A program made the translations under genes and the position numbers. The notes under the pieces are model-generated. The model was not told the DNA's origin. It did not search any database and saw nothing but the letters and a program-made list of their open reading frames with translations. DNA of 45,399 bases, taken from NCBI GenBank assembly GCA_019429385.1, contig JAHYIS010000017.1, positions 1 to 45,399 on the forward strand. Direction: 5' to 3'. How positions within the stretch are numbered: the stretch's first letter is position 1; each line of letters starts with the position of its first letter. This DNA is from ANME-2 cluster archaeon (GTDB lineage Archaea; Halobacteriota; Methanosarcinia; Methanosarcinales; Methanocomedenaceae). Of the stretch, positions 25,345-33,598 are shown in pieces.

Positions 25345-25684
25345 ATACAAGCAGTGCATCGTTACCCGTGACGACCTCAAACTCTCAAAAGGCAAGCTTG
25401 CTGTGCAGGTGGCGCATGCTGCCGTAACCGCCTCTGATTTTGCCGATAAGAAAGACCGTGATGCCTGGATGAAGGACGGCCAGAAAAAGGTCGTGCTCAA
25501 GACCGGGACCCTGCAGGACCTGTTCCTCCTGAAGGAGGTGGCACGCAGGGAAGGGCTGCCCACGGCCCTCATCACCGATGCCGGGCTTACCCAGATACCT
25601 CCAGGGACCGTTACTGTGCTGGGTATAGGACCGGCTGCGGTCGAGAAACTGGACAAGGTAGTAGGAAAGCTGAAACTGGTGTAG
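25337..25684 (+). CDS. pth2: Peptidyl-tRNA hydrolase, archaeal/eukaryotic type
   Basis: A 115-aa Pth2 enzyme that releases peptides from dropped-off peptidyl-tRNA. YKQCIVTRDDLKLSKGKLAVQVAHAA is followed by KVVLKTGTLQDLFLLKE, ALITDAGLTQIPPGT and VLGIGPA, all hallmark Pth2 motifs with the conserved Lys, His and Asp residues. The ATG at 25337 overlaps the previous gene by 8 nt and gives the exact family length; the upstream extension starting at 25316 is unlikely. Confidence 0.96.
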   Translation: MTEYKQCIVTRDDLKLSKGKLAVQVAHAAVTASDFADKKDRDAWMKDGQKKVVLKTGTLQDLFLLKEVARREGLPTALITDAGLTQIPPGTVTVLGIGPAAVEKLDKVVGKLKLV

Positions 25685-25772
25685 TTCACCAATTGATGTT
25701 CAGATATTGGATAAAGGTTAATCTTAATCATTACCATATATACATTACAGGGGAGTAGCAGGAGGTTGCTGT

Positions 25773-26441
25773 ATGGCATTGATACAGGAATCAGATAAGG
25801 AAAAATTGAAAAAGAAACTTGATGAAGGTCTTGAAGGGAACGTCAAACTGGTAATGTTCACCCAGGAGAACGAATGCCAGTTCTGTGCCGATACCAGGGG
25901 TATGGTGGAAGAGCTGGCAAAAATATCACCTAAGATCGAAGCTGAGGTCCACGATTTTGTCAAGGATGAAAAACTGGCAAAGTCATATGGTGTCAAGTTA
26001 ATTCCTGCCATCGTGATGCTGGGTGAGAAAGATTACGGTATCAGGTTCTATGGTATCCCGTCTGGCTATGAGTTTGCCACGTTCCAGGAAGACCTTATCG
26101 ATGTGTCAAGAGGTAAGACCGACCTGTCCGATGATGTGAGGAAAAAACTGGCCGGGGTCAAGAAACCGGTCCATATCCAGGTGCTTGTGACCCCCACCTG
26201 TCCCTATTGCTCAATGGCAGTTCGCACAGCCCACAAACTAGCCATCGAGAATGAGCACATAAAAGCTGACATGGTGGAAATGGTGGAGTTCCCGCATATT
26301 GCCCAGAGATATATGGCAATGAGCGTACCCAAGATAATCATCAATGAAGTGGTGGATTTCGTAGGTGCCCAGCCTCCCGAGCATTTCGTGGAAGAGATAT
26401 TAAGGGCATTGCGCACTGGCGACAATCCCATGTACTCATAA
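25773..26441 (+). CDS. Protein disulfide oxidoreductase (two thioredoxin-fold units)
   Basis: A 222-aa PDO/glutaredoxin-like protein with two tandem thioredoxin folds, as usual in archaea. The first carries CQFC near residue 36. The second carries the more reactive CPYC near residue 148, followed by the cis-proline segment SVPKIIINE. It catalyses thiol-disulfide exchange in the cytoplasm. A strong SD, AGGAGG, lies upstream of the ATG. It converges with the TauE/SafE gene, 14 nt apart. Confidence 0.92.
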   Translation: MALIQESDKEKLKKKLDEGLEGNVKLVMFTQENECQFCADTRGMVEELAKISPKIEAEVHDFVKDEKLAKSYGVKLIPAIVMLGEKDYGIRFYGIPSGYEFATFQEDLIDVSRGKTDLSDDVRKKLAGVKKPVHIQVLVTPTCPYCSMAVRTAHKLAIENEHIKADMVEMVEFPHIAQRYMAMSVPKIIINEVVDFVGAQPPEHFVEEILRALRTGDNPMYS

Positions 26442-26455
26442 TCGTGGTACTATCG

Positions 26456-27208
26456 CTACAAAAGCCCGGACACTATCTTAACGGCCATGATCCACAGGAC
26501 AGCGCCGAACAACTGCTTGATGGTCTTTGATTGTATTTTGCTGTGCATCAGGTGAGAGCCTACCTGACCGCCAAGGAACGCAGCCACGGCCGTGTAAGCC
26601 ATAAGTGTCATATCAAGACGACCTGTCCCAAGATGCCCCAGGAATCCTGAGAACGATATGAATGCCACGATGACTGCCGAGGTGGCAGAAGCACGTTTTG
26701 TACCAAACCCCAGCATTACCAATACCGGTACAATGAACACACCACCGCCAATGCCCATCAGTCCTGCAGCTGCGCCTATCACGAATCCAAAAACGAGCCC
26801 TATCATTATGTGCCGGCCATTATCCACATCTTGAACCTGGTTATCCCCCTCCGGGTCCCTGGAAAATATCATCTGTGTCCCGGCAAGTACCAGCACTATG
26901 CTGAGTATCCATAATAGCGTTTCAACAGGAGTGAACTGGGTGAAATATGCACCAATGGGTGCCCCTAGTATGGATGCAGCTATAAATGGCGCAGCTGTGT
27001 GCAGGTCAACCATTTTCTTGCGAAGATACGTAATAGCTGCTGAACTGGTGGTAATGCCATTGAGCAGCAGGGCCGTGGGTATTGCCACCAGTATGTCAAT
27101 GCCGAGCCAGTAGAACAGTGGTACGTACACCAATGCACCACCAAGACCCAGCATCGAGAACAGGACTGCCAGGAAGAATATGATCACTGCAATTAAAATG
27201 GGGTCCAT
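26456..27208 (-). CDS. TauE/SafE-family sulfite or sulfonate exporter-like permease
   Basis: A 250-aa membrane protein with about eight hydrophobic helices. It has the TauE/SafE (DUF81) signature twice: GLGGALVYVPLF near residue 21 and GIGGGVFIVPVLVMLGFGTKRA in the second half. The two halves are an internal duplication. Relatives move organosulfur, sulfite or other anions; the substrate is not predictable. It is transcribed toward pdo and starts 33 nt after the FmdE gene on the same strand. Confidence 0.88.
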   Translation of the reverse strand: MDPILIAVIIFFLAVLFSMLGLGGALVYVPLFYWLGIDILVAIPTALLLNGITTSSAAITYLRKKMVDLHTAAPFIAASILGAPIGAYFTQFTPVETLLWILSIVLVLAGTQMIFSRDPEGDNQVQDVDNGRHIMIGLVFGFVIGAAAGLMGIGGGVFIVPVLVMLGFGTKRASATSAVIVAFISFSGFLGHLGTGRLDMTLMAYTAVAAFLGGQVGSHLMHSKIQSKTIKQLFGAVLWIMAVKIVSGLL

Positions 27209-27241
27209 GGTGTATCAGTTTCAGGTTTAGCGGGTAACTAT

Positions 27242-27886
27242 TTAAAATAAATGTTGTGGTGCAATATGCACCTGCAATGTGTGTACTTTTTCCAGGCAGG
27301 GTTGACAAACAATTTTGTCATCCATAACATGTGCGTATTTTTCAATCACCATATCTCCACATTTGTTACATCTGACACGTTTGAACTGCACTACCGGAGA
27401 TTCCATTTCGTAATCGAACACGTCACTTACTCCGATGAAAGCCGAATCTGGCATTGACATTACCATGTCGATGGAAGGTTGTGATATGTCAGTTGATATC
27501 CGGGATGCCGGGACACCTGAGTTTCTCTGTTGCATGAACGGGGATTGCTCCATCTTTGCAAAAAAACCAGGGAGGGCATAGGCCCTGACTGCTCTGTTAT
27601 TCTTGCGGGAGATAAGGGTCACTGCAATTTTTCCGTAATAGGTCTTCTTGATGTTACCCTTACCCAGGGTACAACCCGAGGCAACCTGAACCCCGTCGCC
27701 AAAGCATCCGGCACAATGTGCATCACCGGTCTCAATGAGGGCTACGACCTCGCCGTCCTCAGCCCTGGATACACCAAGTTTTTCCATAGCTGCCCAGGCT
27801 ACTCTCAGTCCCAGGGGCATGCCGGGACATCGGTGCCCGTGAAACTTGAATCCAAGTTCAAGCATTTCATCTTTTGTCATTTCCAT
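27242..27886 (-). CDS. FmdE-family protein with C-terminal zinc finger
   Basis: A 214-aa protein of the FmdE family. The N-terminal FKFHGHRCPGMPLGLR holds the conserved His and Cys, and AHCAGCFGDGVQVASGCTLGKGN holds three more Cys that bind metal. The C-terminal part has CNKCGD and CQPC, a zinc knuckle pair like that seen in many FmdE proteins. FmdE was first found with tungsten/molybdenum formylmethanofuran dehydrogenase, but its role is unclear. The ATG at 27886 is chosen because GAGGTGAC precedes it; the longer frame from 27940 is not needed. It is divergent from the biotin transporter operon. Confidence 0.85.
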   Translation of the reverse strand: MEMTKDEMLELGFKFHGHRCPGMPLGLRVAWAAMEKLGVSRAEDGEVVALIETGDAHCAGCFGDGVQVASGCTLGKGNIKKTYYGKIAVTLISRKNNRAVRAYALPGFFAKMEQSPFMQQRNSGVPASRISTDISQPSIDMVMSMPDSAFIGVSDVFDYEMESPVVQFKRVRCNKCGDMVIEKYAHVMDDKIVCQPCLEKVHTLQVHIAPQHLF

Positions 27887-28012
27887 TTTAGTCACCTCAA
27901 TCATCTGTTTGTGTGGGTTTGGCATAACTGTGCAAACCAATCACTTAAAATGTTTTTGAAATACTTAACCATTGCGGTTTCGAATGTTTTTGAAATGCAG
28001 GTGTACAAAATA

Positions 28013-28020
28013 TTATATAA
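28013..28020 (+). promoter_or_regulatory. TATA box of the biotin transporter operon
   Basis: TTATATAA lies 63 bp upstream of the bioY ATG. A start site about 25 bp further on would fall inside the BirA-like operator. Confidence 0.6.
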
Positions 28021-28035
28021 CACCGGCATCACTAA

Positions 28036-28068
28036 TTGTCAACCTCTAACTGATAGAGATGTTGACAA
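28036..28068 (+). promoter_or_regulatory. BirA operator-like site
   Basis: TTGTCAACC, a 15-bp spacer, then TGTTGACAA. The published BirA signal is about TTGTAAACC-N14/15-GGTTTACAA. The two half sites here match each other at eight of nine positions in inverted orientation, and the spacer length is as expected. It sits just downstream of the TATA box, over the expected transcription start and ending 14 bp before the bioY ATG, so a bound repressor would block initiation. The prediction is that biotin represses the operon through a BirA protein with a DNA-binding domain; no birA gene is in the window. Confidence 0.8.
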
Positions 28069-28082
28069 TAAAGGATGATACC

Positions 28083-28622
28083 ATGAACGAAAATACAAAT
28101 GTAAAACCCTTGCTCTATGCTGCCCTGTTTGCAGCCCTGACAGCCATTGGCGCTATCATCAAGATACCACTCCCTTTGAGTCCCGTACCCATAACCTTGC
28201 AGGTATTCTTTGTACTGCTGGCGGGACTGCTCCTGGGTGCCAGGTGGGGAGGGACCAGTATGGTGGTATATGTGATGCTTGGCATCATCGGTCTTCCAGT
28301 ATTTTCAGGCGGCTCGTCAGGGCTGGGTGTACTGATGGGTCCCACCGGCGGGTACCTGATAGGATTTGTTGCAGGTGCTTTCATTACCGGACTGATATAC
28401 ACTGGGGCCGGTCACAGTATGCCTGTGACCATCGGCGCAATGATCTGTGGTCTTGCTGCAATATACCTGCCGGGAGTGATCCAGTTATCAGTCGTTGCGA
28501 ATATGTCCCTGCTACAAGCTGTTGCAGTGGGAATGGTGCCGTTTTTGATAGGGGATGCTATCAAAATAGTGGCTGCATTGATAGTGGCGGACAGGATAAG
28601 GCCCTTTTTGAACATATCATGA
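28083..28622 (+). CDS. bioY: Biotin ECF transporter substrate-binding subunit
   Basis: A 179-aa membrane protein of the BioY family, the S component that binds biotin. It has about six helices. Typical segments are LLYAALFAALTAIGAIIKIP, then PLSPVPITLQVFFVLLAGLLLG, and SGLGVLMGPTGGYLIGF. SD GGATGATACC precedes the ATG at 28083. The gene ends in an ATGA overlap with the first ATPase gene. With the next three genes it forms a complete energy-coupling-factor transporter for biotin uptake. Confidence 0.95.
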   Translation: MNENTNVKPLLYAALFAALTAIGAIIKIPLPLSPVPITLQVFFVLLAGLLLGARWGGTSMVVYVMLGIIGLPVFSGGSSGLGVLMGPTGGYLIGFVAGAFITGLIYTGAGHSMPVTIGAMICGLAAIYLPGVIQLSVVANMSLLQAVAVGMVPFLIGDAIKIVAALIVADRIRPFLNIS

Positions 28623-29419
28623 TATCACTGCAAGACGTTTCTTTCTCTTACCCCGCCACGGGTCCGGTACTGGAAAATATCAGTTTTGGAGTCAATAAAG
28701 GGGAATACCTTGGAATCATGGGTGATAACGGGTCGGGAAAGACCACCCTGGCACGGCTCATGACCGGGCTATTACTGCCCAAAAAAGGGACCGTCAGGGT
28801 AAACGGGATATCCACCGGCGACACGAAACAGTTACTTAACATCCGCAGGGCAGCAGGTATGGTGTTCCAGAACCCGGATGCGCAGGTTATTGGCGAGACC
28901 CTGGAAGAAGACCTGGTATTTGGCCTGGAAAACCTGGGATTGTCCGTTGCTGAGATCGATACGAGGATTGCACGATACCTCGACCTCTTTGGGATACGGG
29001 AATTACGGCACCGAAATATCAGGATGCTCAGCGGAGGGCAGAAACAACTGGTGAACCTTGTCGCGGTCATGGTCATGGAACCGGAGTGCATCATCCTCGA
29101 TGAACCGGTCTCCATGGTGGATGCCGGGTACAGGAGAATTATCCTTGAGCATATAGCCAGGTTGAACCACCAGGGGACAACCATTGTACATATTACCCAT
29201 GACCCTGAAGAACTGACACGTTGCACCAGGCTTATTGTGCTCTCAGGGTCCGGGATAATGAACCAGGGAGCAGCAACCGAAGTCTTCAGCCAGTTACTGG
29301 ATGAGAAGAACATGGATGTTCCGGTCTCTTTTGTCATCTCAAGAGCATTGGGGCTGTCTCCCGTCCTGACCACAGAGTCTCTCATGGAGGAATTATGTCG
29401 ATTGAGATCAGGAACCTGA
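28619..29419 (+). CDS. ecfA1: ECF transporter ATPase, first subunit (BioM/EcfA-like)
   Basis: A 266-aa ABC ATPase. Walker A is GDNGSGKTT (35-43), the Q loop is MVFQNP (81-86), the signature is LSGGQ (137-141), Walker B is CIILDEP (157-163), the D loop is unusual as SMVDAGYR, and the switch histidine is in HITHD. It should power the biotin transporter with the second ATPase. It starts at ATG 28619, overlapping the bioY stop. Its 3' end overlaps the second ATPase gene by 25 bp. Confidence 0.93.
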   Translation: MISLQDVSFSYPATGPVLENISFGVNKGEYLGIMGDNGSGKTTLARLMTGLLLPKKGTVRVNGISTGDTKQLLNIRRAAGMVFQNPDAQVIGETLEEDLVFGLENLGLSVAEIDTRIARYLDLFGIRELRHRNIRMLSGGQKQLVNLVAVMVMEPECIILDEPVSMVDAGYRRIILEHIARLNHQGTTIVHITHDPEELTRCTRLIVLSGSGIMNQGAATEVFSQLLDEKNMDVPVSFVISRALGLSPVLTTESLMEELCRLRSGT

Positions 29420-30213
29420 CCCATGTATACGATGCTGGCACTCCCGGGGAAACAAAAGCACTGGACAAGATCGACCTCTCCATAAAGAAAGGTGGCGTAT
29501 TCGGATTGGTGGGGGGTATCGGTTCCGGTAAATCTACACTTGCATCTCTTATTGCAGGTCTTGAAAAACCCACTGGCGGCAGAATTACTATTGAAAGAGA
29601 ACCACCGTGTCCCGGAAAGAATGTGGGGATACTGTTCCAGCAGCCTGAGGACTTTTTCTTTGAAAAGACCTTGTTCAGGGACATGGCCTGTGGTCTGTTA
29701 CATTCGGGTCTTACTGAGGATGAAGTGAATGAGCGCATCCATTCCACGCTGGACCTGGTAGGGCTTGACCGGCAGATACTCCGCCATTCCCCCTTCCACC
29801 TGAACAGAGGTACGTTGAGACTGGCAGCCTTTGCTTCGGTGCTGGCCATGAGACCCGATGTCCTCATACTTGACGAGCCCACGGCCAGCCTGGACCCGAT
29901 AAGCAGAAAGAGGTTGTTAGAGGTTATTGAAAACATATCAGAAGATATTACGGTCATTTTTATCTCTCACAGGCTGCAGGAAGTTGTAGCTGTATCCAGG
30001 TATCTGGCCGTCCTGGACCAGGGAAAGGTAGCTTATACCGGTACTGTCCCCGGCTACCTGGACTGGGCGTTTAGAATGGGGAGGGAGGATTACCTTCCGG
30101 TATTGAACCAGGTCATGTACGGATTGCTACGGCTGGGGTTCGAGGTGAATCCTGATGTAATCCTTCGCAATGATGCAATTGAACAGATACGACGTTCACT
30201 GGAGAAGATATGA
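29395..30213 (+). CDS. ecfA2: ECF transporter ATPase, second subunit with a degenerate signature motif
   Basis: A 272-aa ABC ATPase. Walker A GGIGSGKST (40-48), the Q loop FQQPED, Walker B LILDEP and the D loop ASLD are normal, and ISHR carries the switch histidine. The signature motif, expected as LSGGQ, reads LNRGT (136-140), losing the key serine and first glycine. In a heterodimer with the first ATPase, one of the two ATP sites would then be weak or inactive. The gene overlaps both the gene before (25 bp) and ecfT after (4 bp), so all four are tightly coupled. Confidence 0.9.
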   Translation: MSIEIRNLTHVYDAGTPGETKALDKIDLSIKKGGVFGLVGGIGSGKSTLASLIAGLEKPTGGRITIEREPPCPGKNVGILFQQPEDFFFEKTLFRDMACGLLHSGLTEDEVNERIHSTLDLVGLDRQILRHSPFHLNRGTLRLAAFASVLAMRPDVLILDEPTASLDPISRKRLLEVIENISEDITVIFISHRLQEVVAVSRYLAVLDQGKVAYTGTVPGYLDWAFRMGREDYLPVLNQVMYGLLRLGFEVNPDVILRNDAIEQIRRSLEKI

Positions 30214-30950
30214 TCGGGATATATGGTCACGGCAGGTCGTACCTGCACCTGCTGGACCCGAGAACAAAACTGGTACTGATGGTGGGAATGAGCCTGCTGA
30301 TATATGCTGCCCGGCCGACTGCACTGATTGTTCTGCTGGGTCTTGTCTTGCTGCTATCCCGCGCGTGTGGATTACCGTATGCAAGATTGGTACAGGGGCT
30401 TAGACCTGTGCTGGTATTCTTTGGGTTAATATTCCTGATGCATGTATTGTTCACACCCGGAGCGCCTCTTATTGATGGGCTGCCCGTGCCTGCTCTCGAG
30501 GGGATTGTTGGGGGTAGTGTCCTTGTTTTGCGATTTATCCTGTTGATACTGTACACATCTATGTTGACCTATACCACTTCACCATCCGGCCTGAACTATG
30601 CTCTTTTGTTCTTTTTGAGACCTTTGGGCACTTTTGGCAGTGACCTTGCATTCATGACAGGGACCGCTATGACATTTATACCTGAACTGTTCAGGGAAAA
30701 GAATACCATTTCGAGGGCCCAGGCTGCCAGGGGATATCAACCACGGGGGTTGAAGGGGTTTACTGCCCTGGTGGTCCCATTGCTGCACAGGTCATTTAGA
30801 AAGGTGGATGAACTGTCGGATGCGCTGGAATCCCGGTGCTTTCATTCAAAAAGACGAAATTATTATTACAGAAGATCCCTGGGAACACGGGACTATGCAG
30901 GAATGGGAATATTTCTGGTTATGGCTTTGACGATGTTGTTTTTCGTGTGA
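30210..30950 (+). CDS. ecfT: ECF transporter transmembrane subunit
   Basis: A 246-aa membrane protein linking the ATPases to BioY. It starts HLLDPRTKLVLMVGMSLLIY, has about five to six hydrophobic helices, and has the coupling-helix motif AQAARGYQPRG near residue 171. The second coupling motif is DALESRCF, where the more common form has glycine in place of this cysteine. Its last codons are the first unit of a 56-bp repeat that continues past the stop. It completes the biotin transporter. Confidence 0.92.
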   Translation: MIGIYGHGRSYLHLLDPRTKLVLMVGMSLLIYAARPTALIVLLGLVLLLSRACGLPYARLVQGLRPVLVFFGLIFLMHVLFTPGAPLIDGLPVPALEGIVGGSVLVLRFILLILYTSMLTYTTSPSGLNYALLFFLRPLGTFGSDLAFMTGTAMTFIPELFREKNTISRAQAARGYQPRGLKGFTALVVPLLHRSFRKVDELSDALESRCFHSKRRNYYYRRSLGTRDYAGMGIFLVMALTMLFFV

Positions 30951-31074
30951 ATGGAATGATGTGAATATTTCTGGTTGTGGCTTTGTTGATGTTGTATTTC
31001 ATGTGAATGGAATGATGTGAATATTTCTGGTTATGGCTTTGTTGATGTTGTATTTCATGTGAATGGAATGAGGT
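30907..31074. repeat. 56-bp tandem repeat starting inside the ecfT 3' end
   Basis: Three nearly identical units begin at 30907, 30963 and 31019. The first contains the last codons and stop of ecfT; the other two lie outside. Units differ by only a few bases (for example TTGTGGC for TTATGGC). Since 56 is not a multiple of three, the extra units are not an extended reading frame. Confidence 0.85.
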
Positions 31075-31133
31075 AAAATAGGATATATACCACCTCAGCA
31101 AATACATTACAGCAGGAAAGGAAACAGGATAAA

Positions 31134-31991
31134 ATTATTCGAAATATTGAAACTGTATTTAAGAGCGTACCTACTATCGAAGGAGCAGGTGTGCATTTAA
31201 AAAGGGTATTCGGGAACTCTGAAGTCCCTTTACTGGACCCCTTTTTGCTCCTCGATGATTTCCATTCAAAAAATCCTGATGACTATATCGCCGGATTTCC
31301 ATGGCACCCTCACAGAGGTATAGAAACAGTAACCTATGTACTTGAAGGCAGCGTGGAACACGGGGACAGTATGGGAAACAAAGGCATCATCGAACCCGGA
31401 AATGTTCAGTGGATGACCGGGGGAAGCGGAATAATTCACCAGGAAATGCCAAAGGGTGACAATGGGCGCATGTGGGGTTTTCAATTATGGGTGAATTTGC
31501 CATCCACCCATAAAATGATGGAACCCAGATACAGGGAAGTAAAAAATCATCAAATACCTGAAGTGATTCGTGGAAATAACATTGCGATAAAGATCATCAG
31601 CGGAGAAGTAGGGGATAAAAGAGGGCCGGTCCGGGATATCGTAGTTGACATCGAATATCTTGATGTTACCATTCCGTCATTTACAGAATTCAATCATCCT
31701 ATCCAAAACGGATTTAAAGCGTTTGCTTATGTTATAAAAGGAAGGGGCCATTTCGACCTTGACGAATCTGCATCAATAGGCGTAGAACATCTTGTCATAT
31801 TTGGCGATGGAGATGAAGTCAATATATCCACCAGGGATGAAAAACTCCGTTTCTTTTTGATATCTGGAAAACCCATTGGTGAACCTGTAGCATGGGCCGG
31901 ACCAATCGTCATGAACACACGGGAAGAATTGGCGACTGCATTTGAAGAGTACAGGATGGGAACTTTTATTAAACACAGGGTTTCGGGATGA
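31134..31991 (+). CDS. Pirin-family protein
   Basis: A pirin-type double cupin of 285 aa if started at the ATT codon at 31134. The N-terminal cupin has metal ligands in PWHPHRGIETVTYVLEGSVEH and SGIIHQE. Family members often act as quercetinases or regulators; the function here is unknown. The frame from 31134 encodes the normal pirin start (IIRNIETVFKSVPTIEGAG) before VHLKRVFG. No ATG, GTG or TTG lies in frame upstream of the GTG at 31191, but AGGA sits 4 nt before the ATT. So the start is ATT, or it begins at GTG 31191 and lacks 19 family residues. A terminator overlaps the stop. Confidence 0.85.
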   Translation: MIRNIETVFKSVPTIEGAGVHLKRVFGNSEVPLLDPFLLLDDFHSKNPDDYIAGFPWHPHRGIETVTYVLEGSVEHGDSMGNKGIIEPGNVQWMTGGSGIIHQEMPKGDNGRMWGFQLWVNLPSTHKMMEPRYREVKNHQIPEVIRGNNIAIKIISGEVGDKRGPVRDIVVDIEYLDVTIPSFTEFNHPIQNGFKAFAYVIKGRGHFDLDESASIGVEHLVIFGDGDEVNISTRDEKLRFFLISGKPIGEPVAWAGPIVMNTREELATAFEEYRMGTFIKHRVSG

Positions 31992-32014
31992 AATAAATCC
32001 CTGGGATTCATCCC
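31985..32014 (+). terminator. Terminator overlapping the pirin stop codon
   Basis: GGGATGAA and TTCATCCC form an 8-bp stem with a 14-nt loop, followed by ATTTTTTC. The stop TGA lies in the 5' arm. Confidence 0.65.
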
Positions 32015-32120
32015 ATTTTTTCAGGACATTGAACGGCACCACTCATACAAATTGTGAATGATGTTTGGTGAAGCTTTTATCTTTTTAATTCCTAACAATT
32101 ACCTGGAGTGTGAGTTGCAA

Positions 32121-33305
32121 ATGAAAATCAATAGCAGGATTTCAGTTGTAATTTCCATTGTTGTGGTCATAATTGCAGTATCATCTATCTTATTTCAACG
32201 GTTTGGTGTAAGACCATCCATAGATCCTGGTTCAATGGATGATATCCAGCTTCCTCCGGGATTTACGATCGATGTGTATGCACAGGACCTGGGGGGCAGT
32301 TCACTATCTTTCCCTGAACCCAATACTGCTCCGAGGATGCTGCTGCTCAAAGATGGCATCCTCTATGTTTCATTAACTAGTCAGGGTAAGGTCGTGGCAC
32401 TGCCAGACAGTGACCGCGATAATAAAGCAGATGAGACTATCATTTTTATTGATGGTCTCAATAATCCCCACGGATTGGATTTCTCTGATGGCTGGTTCTA
32501 TATCGCAGAAGAAACCAGGGTGATTCGAATTAAAGACCGGAACAATGACCTGGTCGCTGATAGGGATTCTCTTGAAGTGCTCATTGATGACCTGCCGGGC
32601 GGGGGACATTTTACCAGGTCTATCAGGATACATAACAATAGCCTCTACCTGAGCATCGGCTCATCCTGCAATGTCTGCAATGAACAGGATGAACGAAGAG
32701 CTGCAATTTCCCGGTGCGACCTTGATGGTACTGATTGTGAGATATTTGCACGCGGATTAAGGAATGCGGTTGGCATTACGTTCCACCCGCTGACAGGTGA
32801 AATGTACGTCACTGAGAATGGTCGTGACCTGTTAGGTGATGACCTTCCACCTGATGAATTAAATCTGGTAAGAGAAGGAACCAACTATGGCTGGCCCATA
32901 TGCTATGGCCAGAATATCCATGACACGCAATTTGATAAGAATGTGTATATCCGCAACCCATGCGAGCAGCCCTTCGAGATGCCGGCTTTAGTCGACCTCC
33001 AGGCTCATTCCGCACCTCTCGGGTTGATGTTCTATTATGGTGAAAACTTCCCTGAACAATACAGGGGAGATCTGTTCGTGGCTTTTCACGGTTCATGGAA
33101 CCGAAAGGAACCAACCGGTTACAAGATAGTGACCATTGACATGAATAATTTTGAAGTAAAGGATTTTGCCACAGGCTGGCTGAAAGGAGGCACTGTGTCA
33201 GGAAGACCGGTGGACATCATCACAAATGACGATGGCTCGCTTTTTGTAAGCGATGATAATGCAGGGAAGATATACCGGATATATTACCTGGATAGTGATT
33301 TATAA
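32121..33305 (+). CDS. PQQ-dependent sugar (glucose/sorbosone) dehydrogenase-like protein, membrane-anchored
   Basis: A 394-aa protein. Residues about 8-26 form a hydrophobic segment (signal or anchor), and the rest is a beta-propeller of the soluble glucose/sorbosone dehydrogenase family. Evidence includes LPPGFTIDVYAQDLGG, then APRMLLLKDGILYVS, NPHGLDFSDGWFYIAEE, RNAVGITFHPLTGEMYVTEN and the FHGSWNR segment of the active-site region. The family usually needs PQQ and calcium, but archaea often lack PQQ synthesis, so the cofactor and activity are uncertain. The start at 32121 is favoured over the 21-codon upstream extension. Confidence 0.8.
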   Translation: MKINSRISVVISIVVVIIAVSSILFQRFGVRPSIDPGSMDDIQLPPGFTIDVYAQDLGGSSLSFPEPNTAPRMLLLKDGILYVSLTSQGKVVALPDSDRDNKADETIIFIDGLNNPHGLDFSDGWFYIAEETRVIRIKDRNNDLVADRDSLEVLIDDLPGGGHFTRSIRIHNNSLYLSIGSSCNVCNEQDERRAAISRCDLDGTDCEIFARGLRNAVGITFHPLTGEMYVTENGRDLLGDDLPPDELNLVREGTNYGWPICYGQNIHDTQFDKNVYIRNPCEQPFEMPALVDLQAHSAPLGLMFYYGENFPEQYRGDLFVAFHGSWNRKEPTGYKIVTIDMNNFEVKDFATGWLKGGTVSGRPVDIITNDDGSLFVSDDNAGKIYRIYYLDSDL

Positions 33306-33598
33306 AGGTGGGAGGGTGAAAGATTGCCTGAAGGGTGAATAATCCGGAATACGTTACATCCACGCTTGTGAGAAAAAAAGAAGCATGCAGTACAAATCTT
33401 AACATCGGTACTGCAATAAATGAATTATTCTTATTTCACCAGGATATCGACGTATCCTTATTGCCGCCACCAGTTGAAGCAATCTGGAATAGCCAGATAT
33501 TGCATAGCTGGTGTACGGATATGGATCTTGTCTTACCTTCGATACGTTAAAGGGCTACAATGTGAGTAGTACATTCATGCCCTTATTCCTTCAAACGA

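Noticed and set aside
28244-28618. Long open frame running into the first ECF ATPase gene from inside bioY
   Set aside because: It overlaps bioY in another frame, is Cys/Arg-rich and has no domain character. The ATPase starts cleanly at ATG 28619 with an ATGA overlap.
28648-29424. 258-codon open frame antisense to the first ECF ATPase
   Set aside because: Shadow of a gene with full Walker A, signature and Walker B motifs on the plus strand.
30907-31074. 56-bp repeats as a CRISPR array
   Set aside because: The units are contiguous, with no spacers, and the first is the end of a gene; no cas genes are present.
33335-33550. 71-codon open frame after the sugar dehydrogenase gene
   Set aside because: No ribosome binding site, no recognisable fold and a composition close to random; could be a remnant but is not supported.
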